Shown here one piece after another: positions 24,481 through 37,721 of a stretch of 64,000 nt of DNA. The notes beneath the pieces were generated by a model that was given only the letters and a program-made list of their open reading frames with translations, was not told where the DNA came from and made no database searches. The translations under genes were made by a program, and so were the position numbers. The stretch's first letter is position 1; every line of letters begins with the position of its first letter. Source of the stretch: Adiantum capillus-veneris (lineage: Eukaryota > Streptophyta > Polypodiopsida > Polypodiales > Pteridaceae); contig CM043959.1 in the NCBI GenBank assembly GCA_014529385.2, positions 1,644,358-1,708,357 on the forward strand, given 5' to 3'.

Positions 24481-25116
24481 TTTCAATTGTAACTCAGCCT
24501 CATAGGTCGCGCATCCATATTTGCTCGAGGGACTTGTCTCCTCCTTGGATACATTTTCTCCATGAGAGATTCTCCTTGTTTTTATTATTCTTTTCCTTAT
24601 ATGCCTCGTGGCACATATTTTGTTGCTTAATAGTGCAATCTTTACATACAAAACATTTTGTATCCCTCAAATAGATCCAACTATTATCAACGATAATCTT
24701 TTGTTTGATCTCATCCCCGGAATGGTGCATACAATTGGCCGTTCTCCCGAGAAAGTAGCTCCTTGCTTACCCACTCTATGTGCTCCATAGACCATAACTC
24801 CGGACATACCAAAGTGGGTTTTAAAGAAATCTTTGATAACAATGGCAAGAGAAGGATGCGTCTCTACTTCTGTTTGAGAATTCCACGAATAACAATGTTC
24901 TTGGAACGTCCCTCCCGTTCCTTCAACTCCTCCACATCCACATTCTCAATATTCTTTGTTTGAGCCATAGCTTGCATGAGGGAGAATTAAGAACCACATT
25001 GCTACCACAAATATCAGCCTGAGACTTGTTTGTGCATACTTTCATACGTCCCAGATCATGATGTCAAATTTCTCCTCTTTCAATACATGGTCATGCTCTA
25101 CTTTGCTCATGCGCTC

Positions 25117-25458
25117 CTACAAATCATTCAAGTCCACAAGAGAGCATTTACATTCTTTGAATTCCTCATCAAGTTGCATCAAACATGTTGTTTGCATCTC
25201 AAGTGTCCTCTTGAGATTCTCCTTCTCAACCATAAGATACCTTAGCGTGTCATTCTCCATTGCAAGTGCCAGTAAGTCTTCACCTGGTTTGTTTAGGTTC
25301 TCGTGCAACAATACCAAGTATGTCATGATCATGGTTTCCGATGTCGTTGGTTGAGTGGTTGTGTTTCTATCTTCACACTTAGGAGATTTTGGATCATCTT
25401 CTACAATGGTTGTGGACCTTGTTGAAGAAGAAGAACCCTTGCAAGTGCCGGAAGACAT
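25117..25458 (-). pseudogene. LINE ORF1 N-terminal part, coiled-coil-like
   Basis: ATG at 25458 opens 113 codons: a Ser/Thr-rich head, then a heptad-like helical stretch (LLALAMENDTLRYLMVEKEN, LMQLDEEFKECK) fitting a coiled coil. In LINEs this protein binds RNA. The next recognisable piece at 24969-24860 (ELKEREGRSKNIVIRGI) is the start of the RNA-recognition-like core, ended by a TAG. A Cys cluster (CFVCKDC) lies near 24650. Confidence 0.65.
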
Positions 25459-25681
25459 TGTATGTAAAATAAGAGATAAGAGTCAACTTTCTTGAACCTG
25501 TTCACTTCAAAAATTCTGGTATAAAAATGCCTTCCATAACTTTGAAAATTTACGTGTTTACATCAATACGTAGAGGGCGTCGTGCTCTTTGGTTGAGGCT
25601 ATAGATCACCCAAATCGGAGTTTGGATGAAGAAGTTATGATCAAAAGAATGAACTATTGTCTGCTAGTCAAAAAATGGTTG

Positions 25682-25683
<2 letters not shown>

Positions 25684-25739
<56 letters not shown>
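25684..25739. repeat. (GA)n microsatellite
   Basis: About 28 GA units, followed by GATA/GA-rich purine sequence to 25950 and a G-run (about 25949-25968). Confidence 0.95.
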
Positions 25740-25742
<3 letters not shown>

Positions 25743-26273
25743 CTACTACAAAAATTAGGGAGAGAGATGGAGATGGATAGATAGAGATGGTTCTACCTAT
25801 GATAGGTATATATAGAGATGGAGGAAGGGAGAGCAAGAAATAGAGAGATAGAAAGAGGCATATTGAGAAAGAAGGGAGAGGGAGGAAAAAGAAATCAAGA
25901 GAGATTGTGTGAAAGATAGAGAGGAAGATGAGATAGAGAGATAGAGAGAGGGGGGGGGGGGGGGGGGGAAGGGGGGGAGTTGGAAGTTGAGAGAGGAAGG
26001 GTGTTGGAAGTTGGTGGTGCAATGTGGAGGAGCAAGAGGGCTTGTGGTGGCTCAAAAAAAATGCCATTAGCCATTGATGGTAGAGGTGACAAAGGGTGGA
26101 ATCTGGTGGTAGTGAGCGGCAAGGGTCGAGGGGAAAATCTTCGCTCCAAATCTCGCTTCACCAAGCTCACTTATTATCCTTTCCCATGGAGTTCCATTGC
26201 CATCGGATGTTGTCTTGGAGGTCTTGACCCCTTGACCATCCATACCATATCAGATATTATGGGCCTTGCCCAC

Positions 26274-26372
26274 ACCCATACCCTATACCCTAGACCCTAA
26301 ATCCTAAATTCTAAAACCTATACCCTAAACCATTAACCCTAAATCCTAAACCATAAACCAAAAATCCTAAAC
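26274..26372 (-). repeat. Degenerate telomere-like CCCTAAA array
   Basis: A run of 7-9 bp words around CCCTAAA/CCTAAAC/ACCCTA (plant telomere repeat, C-rich strand here), about twelve imperfect units. It is interstitial and eroded. A C-run of 19 follows at 26421-26439. Confidence 0.75.
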
Positions 26373-26439
26373 TCAAAAGGCTATGGAACTTTGCATGGAT
26401 GAGGCAATGGTGCATGACCACCCCCCCCCCCCCCCCCCC

Positions 26440-29400
26440 GCAAAGTTTCATGGCCATCGGGCGTTGTTGCGGGTGATCCGCACCCATACAGTACACTAAA
26501 TTGGATGGCTAGATTTAGCAAATAGTATGGGCTTTGACCACTACCATATTGTTATTCATATGAACCTTACCTTATCTAAGTTATGTAAAGACGGACGTGG
26601 AATGACATACTTGTTAAAAAATCGATGCAAAGGGATACATTATTTAAGGCATGCTACGGCCTTCATAATGTTTAGTTCTCCATTTGACTGTTTGCAACGG
26701 CTAGCACATACGACGTCGATTATGCACCAAGCTAGGGATGTGCTATTGTGCACAATATTTCCTATTCATTGTATAAGGCCTTGGGCTCATTTAGGAGTTC
26801 CAAATTGTATAAGCTTAGGCTAAAGGGCTCAACTTTATCCCATAGTTGAAGGGCTTGAAGCCCAAAACTATAAAAGAGGCCTATGCTAAATGAGAAGTCA
26901 TTCTTGGGTGAGCTCTCTTCTTTGTGGAGTGGATGGTCATGAGGCTCATGGGGTTTCCATGCCCATGTAGCTCTGGATTTCTAATAATCAATTCCACTTT
27001 CTTTCTTATTAGTCTTCTTTGTTTTGATTATGTGAAGTGATATTGTATTAGTGTGATGTTAGATCTCTAATCACTTTTTTAGTTAATCTCTTCTATCCAC
27101 ACCATTGGCCATGGTGTGTGAAGGCTATGCCTTCCCTCTCTTTCTCTCTCTCTACAAGGTGTGTGGTTAGTGTGTATGCATACGTAGTCGCATTGAGGGG
27201 ATGGATTGGAATGGCCACACTAATGCAAAGTAGGTATGTTAATTGCATGCTTGTTTTGTTGTGTGATTAGGAGTTGTGATTAGGGTGATTGATGTGAGAG
27301 GTTAATTTCAATCACATGATTGTGTGCAAAGTGATTAGCATAATGAATCCCGGCTTAGCATGTCCCATCAATTGTTGAATGGACTCTAACTACTTCTCAA
27401 GACGGTAGTCTCAAATTTCTTTAGAATTTCATCGGTTTTTGAGTGTGTGTAACTCAAATTAGTGTGATTTGATGATGTGTGTAAAAGTAATTGAGTTTTG
27501 AATACCCCAAGCCCCCAATTTCACTAATTTCTCACTCACCATTACTAATTTTGTTTCATTTCCATGATAATTGTATTAATTCCATGCTAACTTTTACACA
27601 TTTTTTACTAAATTTTCTAAACTAATCGCTAACATTTTATGTGTAATGTATGTTAAATCCCCTTATTAGAGGTGGAATCAACACTTGTATCAAATTCCTT
27701 TGTGCTAATCCATGCATAATTTGTTGATTTGAGTGTTGATTTTTGGCCATTAATTGGTCAATTTTAGGGTTAAATTGGAGATGCACAAACTTATGTGTGC
27801 AATGATGCATCTTTGCGTGGAGCAAAGTAGTACCTTGGAGTTTGATTATGATGTAAGTGCACTCACTTGCTCATTTCAATTCTTGATTGATCAATGTGGT
27901 TCATTGTGTGCTAATCACTTTCTAAAATTAGGTATGTAAATTAGTTGACCTACACTTTGCAGCTAATTTGATTCACTTGGGACGAAATTAATGGTCAATC
28001 TTGACTAATAAAGCTTGTGTGTGACAAGAAAATGCTTAATTCTCATCAAGAATTCATTTGTGTGTAAAGATCATTGTGTGTGTAATGCACCAAAGAGGGA
28101 AAAAACTGCCATAAAATTCAAGTGTGTGTGCACGTAAGCTTGAGTGTGTGCATGCATAGAAATCAATGAAATTGATGGTATATGAGTATGAAATCATGTA
28201 AATGCTAAGCTAATCCCATCATTGGATAGGCCTAATTGCCCAAAAAAAAAGGCAAAATTTGAGTGTGCCCAATTTAAGACCACTTGATTGAATGATTGAT
28301 GGTCAATTGGGGCACTCAAATGCCTTTTGATTGAGAATTGTGCATGAAATGAGTGAGCAAGCATTAGGGGTAGGCCTAATTGCATTGCCAATTGAGATAA
28401 ATTTGTGCTTAATATTGGAGTGTGTGCATTGCTTGATTAGGGAAAATTAAGATTGATTTTGACAAATTGAGAATGCATGCATTTTCTTATGCTTGATTGA
28501 GCTTGTAATTTGGGTACTGCAATGAGGAATTGATGGATTTTTTGCATATGATTTTGGTCTAAATTTAGGGGTGTGTGCTTACTCAATGGCATTTGATATC
28601 CAAATAGGGGATGAATGATTGGCCTTGGTTTCCAACTATGATGATTAAAAGACCTAAAAGATTGGTTTGTGTATGATTGATTGAATTGGAAGATTCAATT
28701 GCTACTCAAGTGCAAATGATTTATGTGGGTTACCATTATCATGTATTTCAATTGATTGATCGGATATGGTAAAAAATGCATTGATTTATGTGCTTATAGA
28801 TTACACTTACATATAGCTATGCAAACCAAAATGACAAGATGATTTGGTTAGGATGATTTGGACAATTGGAGACAGACAATTGATTTTGTGATGATTGTTA
28901 ATCGAGTTCAAAATAGTCAATGAGGATTTGCTCATTTTGTGTGTGCCTTCCCAATTGAAGGAATCAAAACCTGTTCATGAAGTCCTTCAACTCAATTGCA
29001 TGAATTCCAATTGGAAGCAATGGGTAGGCACAAGGAATGAAAATTTCTGTTTTATTGCACGAGGAATCGCGCTTACAAATTTATGCAAAGCTAAATCAAG
29101 TTGGAACACGATTGATTTCAATTTGAGAATGAAGCACTTGATTATGCATGAATTTCACTTGTATGCGTGTGTATCCTATCAAATCTAAAAATAAAGCAAG
29201 AAGTATGGAAGATTTGAATTGTTGTGTGCTAATTAATTTGGCTTTTTAAGTTGGATGCCTTTGATATTTATCAACGCAAAAACACATTTTGTAATGCAAG
29301 TAAGGGAAATGTTGAAAGAGTTAAGCAAGCACACACATTAAGATTATCTCTTTTGGTGTAAGAATGGCCGTCCATGAATTTCGTCCACACAAACACACAC
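26440..29400. other. No gene seen: AT-rich sequence
   Basis: Short, scattered open frames only. GTGTGTGTGC and TTGATTG words recur often, with a CT-rich patch near 27140. No domain, repeat copy or RNA gene could be recognised. Confidence 0.6.
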
Positions 29401-32289
29401 ACAATACTCTATGTGGGGATTTCCTCCTAAGAGGATGAGCCTTCCCTTAGTTCCTTGCTCCATGCTCTCCATCTCTCTTTACCAGGCAACTTGCAGAGTT
29501 GTATTTGGCTCGACCACACACACACACACATTTACACTTGTTGTCGATTATGGCGCTGGCCACCAACACACACACCCGTGTTTAGTTGGCAAGTGGCCCC
29601 ACTATTTGACAATTACGCCACAGTCATACCTTGCTTTGCATGTGCTGGGACCCACCACACTCCATTTGATGCACTCTCTCAAACAAACCCATCATCGTGC
29701 TCAGTTCCCCTTGGATCCCCTCTCGCTATCTGCTACACATACACACACACACATACAAACTTCTATTCCTTTGCACAAAGCCCCAAAAACCTATCCTCAT
29801 ATCTTTGACTTTCTTTCTCGCAATGAATGTTGCCGCAAGCCTTATGACCTCGATGTACCCACTTCAAAAAATCACACCCCCCCTTTTCACTATAAGCCGA
29901 ACCAAGGTCTCGTTAATTCTATTCATGGTGGAAGGCCACAAGGGTCTGATGCAATTATGGCGCAAGGAAAATCAAAATCCACACACATCCACAATTTGAG
30001 ATTTGAGCTCAATCAGCTGACCTGCGGTACCCACTCTCCAATCCCTGGGCTCTCGCTACTTGCCTCGGCTGCCTTCTGAGGGCCATAGCATCCACCCCAC
30101 CTACCCCACTGGAAGGCCCACTTGTTTGATTTGGCTTGTATCCCTCACACTCATTGTGGTTTCATGATGTAAATGCTCATCAAGACATTTGTCAACAACC
30201 CCTTCAATCACTCAAATGCTTTCAAACGTACACACAAAACTTTGCTTTGTGACAAATATGTTAAAAGTTTTTCATTTGGTCCGTGCTTGACCTCTTTTGA
30301 GTACTCAAAGATTGAATTCTTGAAGAGGGAATGACAATGGGGGTTGAAAAGGCCATCGAAAGAATGTAAGTGATAAATCTAAATTCTGGCTATTAAAGAG
30401 CCATAAGCTGAATACCTCTAGTGCATTAACTTTTTTATTGTGGTGATTCCTCTATATGTATGGAGGTTAATTAACTTTTTGTTCTTCATATTGGAGCTAC
30501 AATTTGAGGATTTTTTCCATGATGATGCGATTATGGGTACTAGACTTAGTGCATAAGAAATTGAGCTACCCATTGTAAGAGCATGCATTGGCCATATTGT
30601 TTGGTATGTTGCTACATGAGAGCATGAACAATCAATTTTATCATGGTGATTGGAAATTTTTTGTGTGGATTTATTCAAAATTGCAAGTCTTGTGGGTCAC
30701 AATAATTTTAATGCCTGAATTGAATGAAATTCCTCTCTTGCACTTGAATTCTGTTCGAAGGGATGATTGGTAGGTTGGGAGAACTTTGAGGTTCTATTTG
30801 GCTATTGAGTTCAAGAGCCATTACATTCTTCCATTATGAGTTGAATTATCTTCTCTAACTCAAGTATGTTCTTCAAAATGCATCAATCTTATGGATTAGA
30901 GCTAACCAACTCATAATAAATCAAAAAGACAGTATTACTTGTCATAAAAAAATTCTTTTGTTTAGCACCCTCTCTTCTTTTTGATATGTATACCATATTT
31001 GGCATCGATGGTTGTTGACCGTTGAATCAACATCACAACATAACTCAACAAAGCCTTATTTTCTTAGAGTTATGGAATATTGAGGATTATAGTTATAAAA
31101 ATCATTTGTAATAAGTAGGTAGTCTAGTTGCAAAAGCCAGGGTGCAATGGCACTTCCAGATTGTAAATACCAAGCCATTTGTTTATAAGGTACCTAGGTC
31201 ACTTTTGTAAAAAACACTTAATCATAATCAAAGTTTTAAATTGCCATTGATTGTGTGTGAGAGAGGAAGAGAGAGAGCATGAGCTTCATCCTGGCGCTAC
31301 TCTACACTCGTTCATCACATTGTAGATCCGACTGCACCATTGCACTAGCCTCGGCAAGAGCTACACGACAACGCCAAGCATTTAACGCAAGACCGAGCAC
31401 GTACGCTTGTGCATCTACGAGCTCTTTGCCGATGTAAATATATCAAATGCTGTGTGATTTCTTCGTGCAAGTAGCCATTAGAATCGTGACGACATAAGCT
31501 AGGCATAGGTACTCATAGATTTCAATTTCGGACACTTCCATAATACTGCTATGTCTTTAGGTAGGTGGTGTAGTTGAGAGCGGTGAGATTCTAGATTGTG
31601 GTTTAGCTAGCCTTCCAGAGTGTTGTATGTGTAGGATGGTCTCATCCTGACAAGCTAAAGAGATTTCTTTTGTGTGTCTATCATATCATCTGTATCCTTG
31701 ATTGACATTATGTTGATATAGGTTGTGTTGCACTTTATGGGTGGTGTGATCCACTACTAAGGAGACAAGGACTTAGGTAGGTATTCCTATTAACACTCAT
31801 GTGATGGTTGCTTGCTTTAGTTTTGGCTAAAGAAATCATTTTTCTTAAGTGGATCCGGAAGAGGTTATTCCAAGATCAAGTGGATAGTCAGGAAGCATGT
31901 GTCTTGCCAAGGGTCTACGACTAGATAGGTTTAGTAAGTATTTGTAGATTACATTGGTTGTTGTTGGGTCAAGTGATTTGTGAGGTGATAAAAGCGCTTG
32001 GTAGTCCGTGTGTGGCATTGAAGCGTTTTTCTACTCATAGATGCAAAACCCCATATGATGTGTAGGAGTAGCTTTAGGTAAGTGATCTGATTTTGATCTA
32101 GAGCTATTCATCACTGATTTATTTGCTAAAGTGCTTGTTTGCATTCAAGATCTCTGAAAAGTTTGTTTTTGAGGAAAAAATTCAATAAATAGCTTTCTTT
32201 TGACATTTTTTCATGACTGATTGATGATGAGCATATAAGAAATCATGTGCAAGGGTTTTGTGTACAAAAATTGAAATTCTATAGACTTG
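29401..32289. other. No gene supported
   Basis: A 222-codon frame at 29411-30079 is His/Thr-rich from CA repeats and overlaps two alternative frames, so I do not call it a gene. From 31250 the sequence (gagaggaagagagagagcatgagc onward) could be an LTR or leader of the element downstream, but no second copy is seen. Confidence 0.5.
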
Positions 32290-33789
32290 GACATCATACA
32301 TGTATAATGTCTCAAGGGGCATCTAGATACCAAATTTGAAAAATATGACTGCACCAAAGTGTTCAAAAGGGGGGTTTTCCCCTCTGTGTACATTGAGACT
32401 TAAATTTTGACAACTCTTGACACCCAAAAGACAAAAGATGGAGTGAAAATGGAAAATAGAAAAACTTCTGATTCTGAGCACATTTTTTGCATGAAAACTG
32501 GTAGAAGTGCTTGAAAACCAGTGTTAGAGACTTGGGGATGCCTGTGAATGAATTCTGTGCAAAAATGAATCAACAGACATCATATGCATATGATGTCTGA
32601 GGGGTGATTCTGGCAGCAAAAATGAACTTTTGACATTATACCCATCTTTAGCACATACACCAAATTTCATTTCATTTGGGCTTATAGATTGAATTTTGAG
32701 GGGATTCTACTCTTTCAAGGGATCTTCTTGTCAAAAAGTGGTGATTTTGTCCAATTTTGACACCCAAAATTTGTTGTGAGCACATATTCTTGTTGTACAC
32801 ACTAAGGGGCACTTGTGGTAGAAACAGAATTCCATTCTAACCACCTAGACATCATACGCGTATGATGTCTTAGAGGTCAGATCTGAGGTCAAAAGTTACA
32901 ATTGAGTGCACCCTTGTGATCTACAGCATTTAGGAAGCATATAGGCCAAATTTCATCGAGTTTGAAGCATTTTTGGGCTTGCAAAGACCATAAAAAGAAA
33001 TCTAGGCAAAGTAAAGGCTGGTATTGGCCATATCTTGCACAAAATGTGGTCAAATTCAATTTTGAAAGTTGCTGTGAGTTGCCAATGTGGTGAGGAACCT
33101 GTGGAGTGAGTTTCACCTCATTCTGACCAGTTAGATATCATACGCGTATGATGTCTGAAGGACACTTTTAGAGACCAAAATTGAGATTTGAGCATACCAT
33201 GGTGTTAAGCACCACAAGATAAGCTCACGGACCAAATTTTGTCAAAATCTAAGCACATAGACATTATACACGTATAATGTCTCATGCCAAGATCTGAAAG
33301 TCAAATTTCATTATTGACCACATAGGAGGGTTGGAAATGATGTTTTAAGCCTGTTTGCAAAATTTCATGTCATTCTGATGTCTTAGTAGACAGATCTGGG
33401 TCAAAACAAACATTGGGCATACCTCAGTGTCCTAGAGCATAAAAGAAGTATCTACCCAAAATTTCATTGCATTTGGAGCTCATTTGAGCTTGTAAAGGCC
33501 AGAAGACAGATCTGGACGGATTCATGCTTGTAATGATCATAACTTGCCCAAAAAATGTCCAAATTGAATTCTAAAATTTGTTGAGAGTTTCTTGAGTGAC
33601 AAGGAATCATTGGGATAAAGGGCACCTCATTACAAAAGACATTATACATGTATAATGTCTCAAGTGTCAAAATAAAGGTCATAATCGCAAATTGAGACTT
33701 GCACTAGGTAGAAGACATCAAGGGGAGTCTACAATTTAAGTTTGGAGAAAATTTGAGTCTGGAGACATTATACGCATATACATTCTCCA
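32290..33789. repeat. Tandem array of palindrome-bearing repeats
   Basis: Seven sites with the half-site AGACATYATAC followed by its reverse complement lie at 32290-32311, 32575-32598, 32847-32870, 33133-33156, 33259-33282, 33637-33660 and about 33763-33787. Three (32575, 32847, 33637) are perfect 24-bp palindromes. The central bases vary (ATGCAT, ACGCGT, ACATGT) while symmetry is kept. Spacings are 285, 272, 286, 126, 378 and 126 bp. Flanking words also recur (caaatttcat..., ttgggcttgcaaag...), so these are diverged tandem units. The array precedes the gag-type frame at 34.6 kb. Confidence 0.85.
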
Positions 33790-34635
33790 GGCATAGGTTG
33801 AGTTTTAAAAAAATTGTTTTGGTCATAGCTTGAGCTTCCAGTACCGGATTCAAAAACTTTTTTTATTAAACGAAGCTCCAAAGTAGCTCTACGATTTTAT
33901 GTGGAAGCCCTGAGCAACAATGAAAACCCCCTAAGGGGGCATTCAATGTTGGTTAACGCCCAAAAAAACATCTTAAGGCCTCAAAATTCATTTGAAAGTT
34001 AGGGGTGTCTAAAACTGACAATCTGAGAGAATTGTGAGAAAATGGTCACGGTTTTGGACATAGTTTCAACTTTTCCCTAACCAAAGCACTTGAACACATT
34101 GTTCCAAGTCCTCTTAGATGTTAAGCCCAGAGATCATTTTCTCTTTAGAGTCAAACTCAGCTTATACAAGCTTCATAATCCCAACGACAGAGGAGCATCC
34201 GCCCACAATGGATCTTCCAAACTTGTAGTTGATAAAGACCAATCTTGTTAAGAGAGTTTTGATCATAGTTCATGAGAATAAAGTACTATATAGATACGTT
34301 CATGGCAGTTAGGTCAACCTATATAGGTGCTCAGAGCTATACCCAGAAGAGCTGACATATAATAAGCTCTTATATGTTTGTCGACTATCAATGGAAGTCT
34401 ATAGTTGTTGACAAGTATGGATGAGAATACAGAGTTGGACAAAGCACAAAACCACATACTGCATTAGAAAGAGGTGGATTTTTGGCCAATGAAGGACCAC
34501 AAATACCTCCACCAAACATGAGAATTCCAAAGAGGGAGCCACTTGGATTCCCTTCTAGAGAGATAACGAGAGAAGGATTAGGAGAGTCTATGGTTAGACT
34601 TGTAGACAATCAGCGAGTTACACCATCCTAGATCC

Positions 34636-35515
34636 AAAAATGGGTAAACAAGAACTACGTCGGAGATCAAGATCTAAGAGATCGCGTAGCGGCTTTCAGA
34701 AGAGTAATTAAAGCAGAGGAAGTTTTAGATTTTGCGACACGGTTTGTAGGATTTTGAGTAACTCTAGAAGATGACATGGCTACATCGTTTGATTCAGTGA
34801 AAAGATGTGACTTTGAGACTCTAGACTAGTTGTTTGAAGAATGCATCAAAGAATTCTCGCAGAAAGGCATAACTCACAATACTGTCTCGCAAATTCACAG
34901 ATTCAAACAAAAAGAAGGTGAGTCATACGCAAAGCAGCATTATGGCGCAAGAGATATGTCAAGTTTTGTCCAAGAGCGGAACTTCCTACCCAATCATGGT
35001 TAATGTTGATCTTTATCTAGAGAATGAGACATGCGGATCTTCAAAAATATCTGCATATGATAAGAAGCTTGACACTAAACAAATTGATCAAAGAAGCTCT
35101 TTATCTGGTGGATAACTATGAGAAATATAAAGAAAACAATTGTAAGAGTCAAGAGGATGACACATCCTCTCAGCACAGTGATTCACAGATGAGTGAGTCC
35201 ATTACAAAACCAGAGGCACCTATCGATCAAGAAAAATTTGTCGATGAAATGGTCAAGAGGTTAGCTCCTCTTGTAAATTATGATCCAAGGGAGCTTAAGT
35301 GGTGCGAAATTGAGAGAAAATGGGCAAACCATACGAGAGAAGAATGTTACTATGGCATGGAATATGCTAGGGAGAGGTATGTACAACCTAATCCACTAGC
35401 ACCTCCTCCATCTAGATACATTACAAGGAATGCGACAGGACCAATAGGAGTTTCAAGGCCACAGTCTGTCGTCGTAGGACAACAACCTCTGCTGCCAGTG
35501 CTAGAATTCCTATAG
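34636..35515 (+). pseudogene. Gag-like region
   Basis: Decayed coding with stops near 34756 and 34827 gives DDMATSFDSVKRCDFETLD and FKQKEGESYAKQHY, wording typical of retrotransposon capsid proteins. After a frame change an open stretch (35024-35515) gives an acidic Ser/Gln linker and a PNPLAPPPSRYI Pro-rich end. No start codon can be chosen with confidence. Confidence 0.6.
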
Positions 35516-35700
35516 ACATAAGATACACGTCGATGATGGAAGTATCTAATAAACAAGCGATAGTACCAGCTACAATGTATTATAACAACCAAAGCATGTA
35601 CTTCCCTTTGAAATAATAGAAGATGAGAGAAACACGTGGAATGATGAGGCCAGTACACCCTCCACCTCCTGCGTTTTGACCTGAAGAAAGAAGGTATGAG

Positions 35701-36036
35701 ATGGACAAAAGGACATTATGGTTCATTGTGAATAGAGGCTTAGCTAAGCCAAAGCTTTTTTATAGCCAAGAGAAAATGCAAGAAGAAGCTCCTCAACTAG
35801 ATTGTCACAAAAGCCGTGACAACCACTTGGTCAAACAATGTCCTCATATGGAGATCACACAAGTAGATTCCTATTGTCTTGACTGTGGTGTCATTCACTT
35901 GATCCCCAACTATCCAAAAAATCCAAATCGAGTCAGAAAGATCACAACAAATGTTTCAAGAATCAATCAGCTACCCAATAGCTTGGAAAATGAAAATGTC
36001 GTACCAATTCAAGTAGTTACGAGAGTGCAAGCTTAA
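35701..36036 (+). pseudogene. Zinc-knuckle region of the gag-protease element
   Basis: HKSRDNHLVKQCPHM and YCLDCGVIHLIPNYP are two remnants of Cys/His knuckles. The first lacks its leading Cys pair and the second ends in Tyr where Cys is expected. A conserved-looking NRVRKITTNVSRINQLPN tail follows. The region is nucleic-acid binding in intact relatives. Confidence 0.6.
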
Positions 36037-37166
36037 AAGGAAGCTGAGGAGAAGAAAGAGAAAGAGAAAACAAAAGCTGGCACAAGTCTAGAGGCGAGTG
36101 AACCAAAGACCGATGCACCTAGTCAAAAAACCAAGAGAAAACGGAATAGCTGGAAAGCTAGAAAGGGTAGGATGAAAGCACGTTGAAGGAATGAGAGCAG
36201 AAATCCTTGGCTGAAGAACTTACCCAAGCTAAAGACAAGATAAGACAACATGAGGAAATGGCTACACCGTTTCTTGTGTAGACATCTCAACCTCCTAAAG
36301 AACCATCCACAAATGAGAAATCAAGAAGTGCTAGTTCAGGAGGATCAGTGTTGGTCGAGAAGGTTAATGAGCCATTAGACGACCTCTTAAAAGCCTATGA
36401 AACACGGCTCAAAAACAACCAAACCCAAGAACAGAGGTGGATGACATATCCACATGCGGAACTAGAAAAGGACAGGCTTGAAATGTGTAATAAAATGATT
36501 CAAATAACCCAAGATTTACTAGAATTACCGGTTGGAAAGCTTGAGGGTGTATTCCTTGTCCCACCTACACCAGTAATCCAACCAAGCTAGGAACGAAAAG
36601 AGCTAGATTCCAGTCACGAGCATGGACAAAAGCTCAAGGACCCCGCATTAGAGCCAAGGATAGTGTTGAATATCACGGATAACTCTTCCGAGGGATTTCA
36701 CATAGCTATACCTGATAGTTGTAAAGAAATATATGGTCTTGATAAATTTTGAAAACAAGTCAGAGAGGCCAATGAAGCGTGTGAGATAAGAAAACGAGTA
36801 AACCAAACGAGTGATGGAAGAGGAGTGTCTCTTCCACCAATAGAGGAGTTTGATGTTGGATCTCAAATGAATCTAGAAGTGGAATCGTATTGGGGAGACA
36901 ATGGATATGTACAGTCTATGCACAGTCAACCCCATTCGCTAAGAACACTACCATCCTATACGGGAGAGTATGAGGCCAAGTCAGAGGTTGTTGCAGTCCC
37001 ATCACAAAGACTATCTCCCAATAAGTTCATAGATTCAAAAGGGTTGATAGACATTTTGTCAACACTAGTCACTTGTACGATAACGTTAGCCGAGTTGCCC
37101 AAAATACGACCAAACATTTGGGCTACTATGGAAAAATGCCTAGAGAAATTTGGTGTTTAAAAACCA

Positions 37167-37652
37167 ATGACTCAAATGGAGGAAGGAATGAGAGAGCTAG
37201 AGATGCCTCTATTAAACACTAGGCCAGTGCCAATAAACAAGGTAGGCAAGTATTATGAGGGAGAAGATGGAAACACCACTCTTCGTGTGGAATTTCAAGG
37301 TGTAAAAACCATGGAAATCCTTGATAGTGGAGCTGGTGTTGCCATCGCAACAAAAGAGATCTAGAAAAAATGGGAAAAACCAGCAATGAGGGCTACTAGG
37401 ATGAAACTGCATCTTGCAGACGGACACATGGAAAGGCCCATAGGACTGTTAAAAAAAGAAGTTGTTACTTCTTGTGGCATTGAATATGAGCAAACTTTTG
37501 CTATTGTTGACTTTGGCAAGAAGAGCAACTATGATATCATTCTAAGAAGGCCATTCATGAGACAACTGAAAATGGCCCAGGACTGGGGTTATAAACTATA
37601 TCTACCTGAGACATATGGAAACCACGACAAGGATAAATTTGAAGAACCATAA
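37167..37652 (+). pseudogene. Retroviral-type aspartic protease
   Basis: ILDSGAGVAIATKEI carries the Asp-Ser-Gly active site at about 37320. The frame stops at TAG (37362-37364) and continues in phase with a Trp-rich piece. It then reads MKLHLADGHMERPIGLL, TFAIVDFGKKSNYDIIL and RPFMRQLKMAQDWGYKLYL, which has the flap and the I-L-x-R-P-F closing motif of retropepsins (normally ILGRPF). A single stop interrupts it. Confidence 0.8.
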
Positions 37653-37721
37653 TTACAGGGATGTGATGAGAACACCTATGGAGGAGTTTGATTTCTCTAT
37701 TGTAGCAGGATCAGAGCATGG

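Larger units (their letters stand above)
21668..25458 (-). mobile_element. LINE retrotransposon, decayed
   Basis: A non-LTR element about 3.8 kb long, read right to left: ORF1-like N-terminus (25458-25117), a further ORF1-type block (24969-24860), endonuclease (about 24444-23449), reverse transcriptase (about 23134-22198), an untranslated tail and a short hairpin at 21699-21716, ending against a (GA)n array. Stops and frameshifts break it in several places. Such elements nick the target with an APE-type endonuclease and copy RNA onto the nick. Confidence 0.88.

Noticed and set aside
29411-30079. 222-codon plus-strand reading frame
   Set aside because: Its composition follows CA repeats and Pro/His-rich low complexity, overlapping frames are equally open, and no domain is seen.
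32290-33789. Regularly spaced palindromes as a CRISPR array
   Set aside because: Spacing of 126-378 bp, varying repeats and the eukaryotic context do not fit a CRISPR array.
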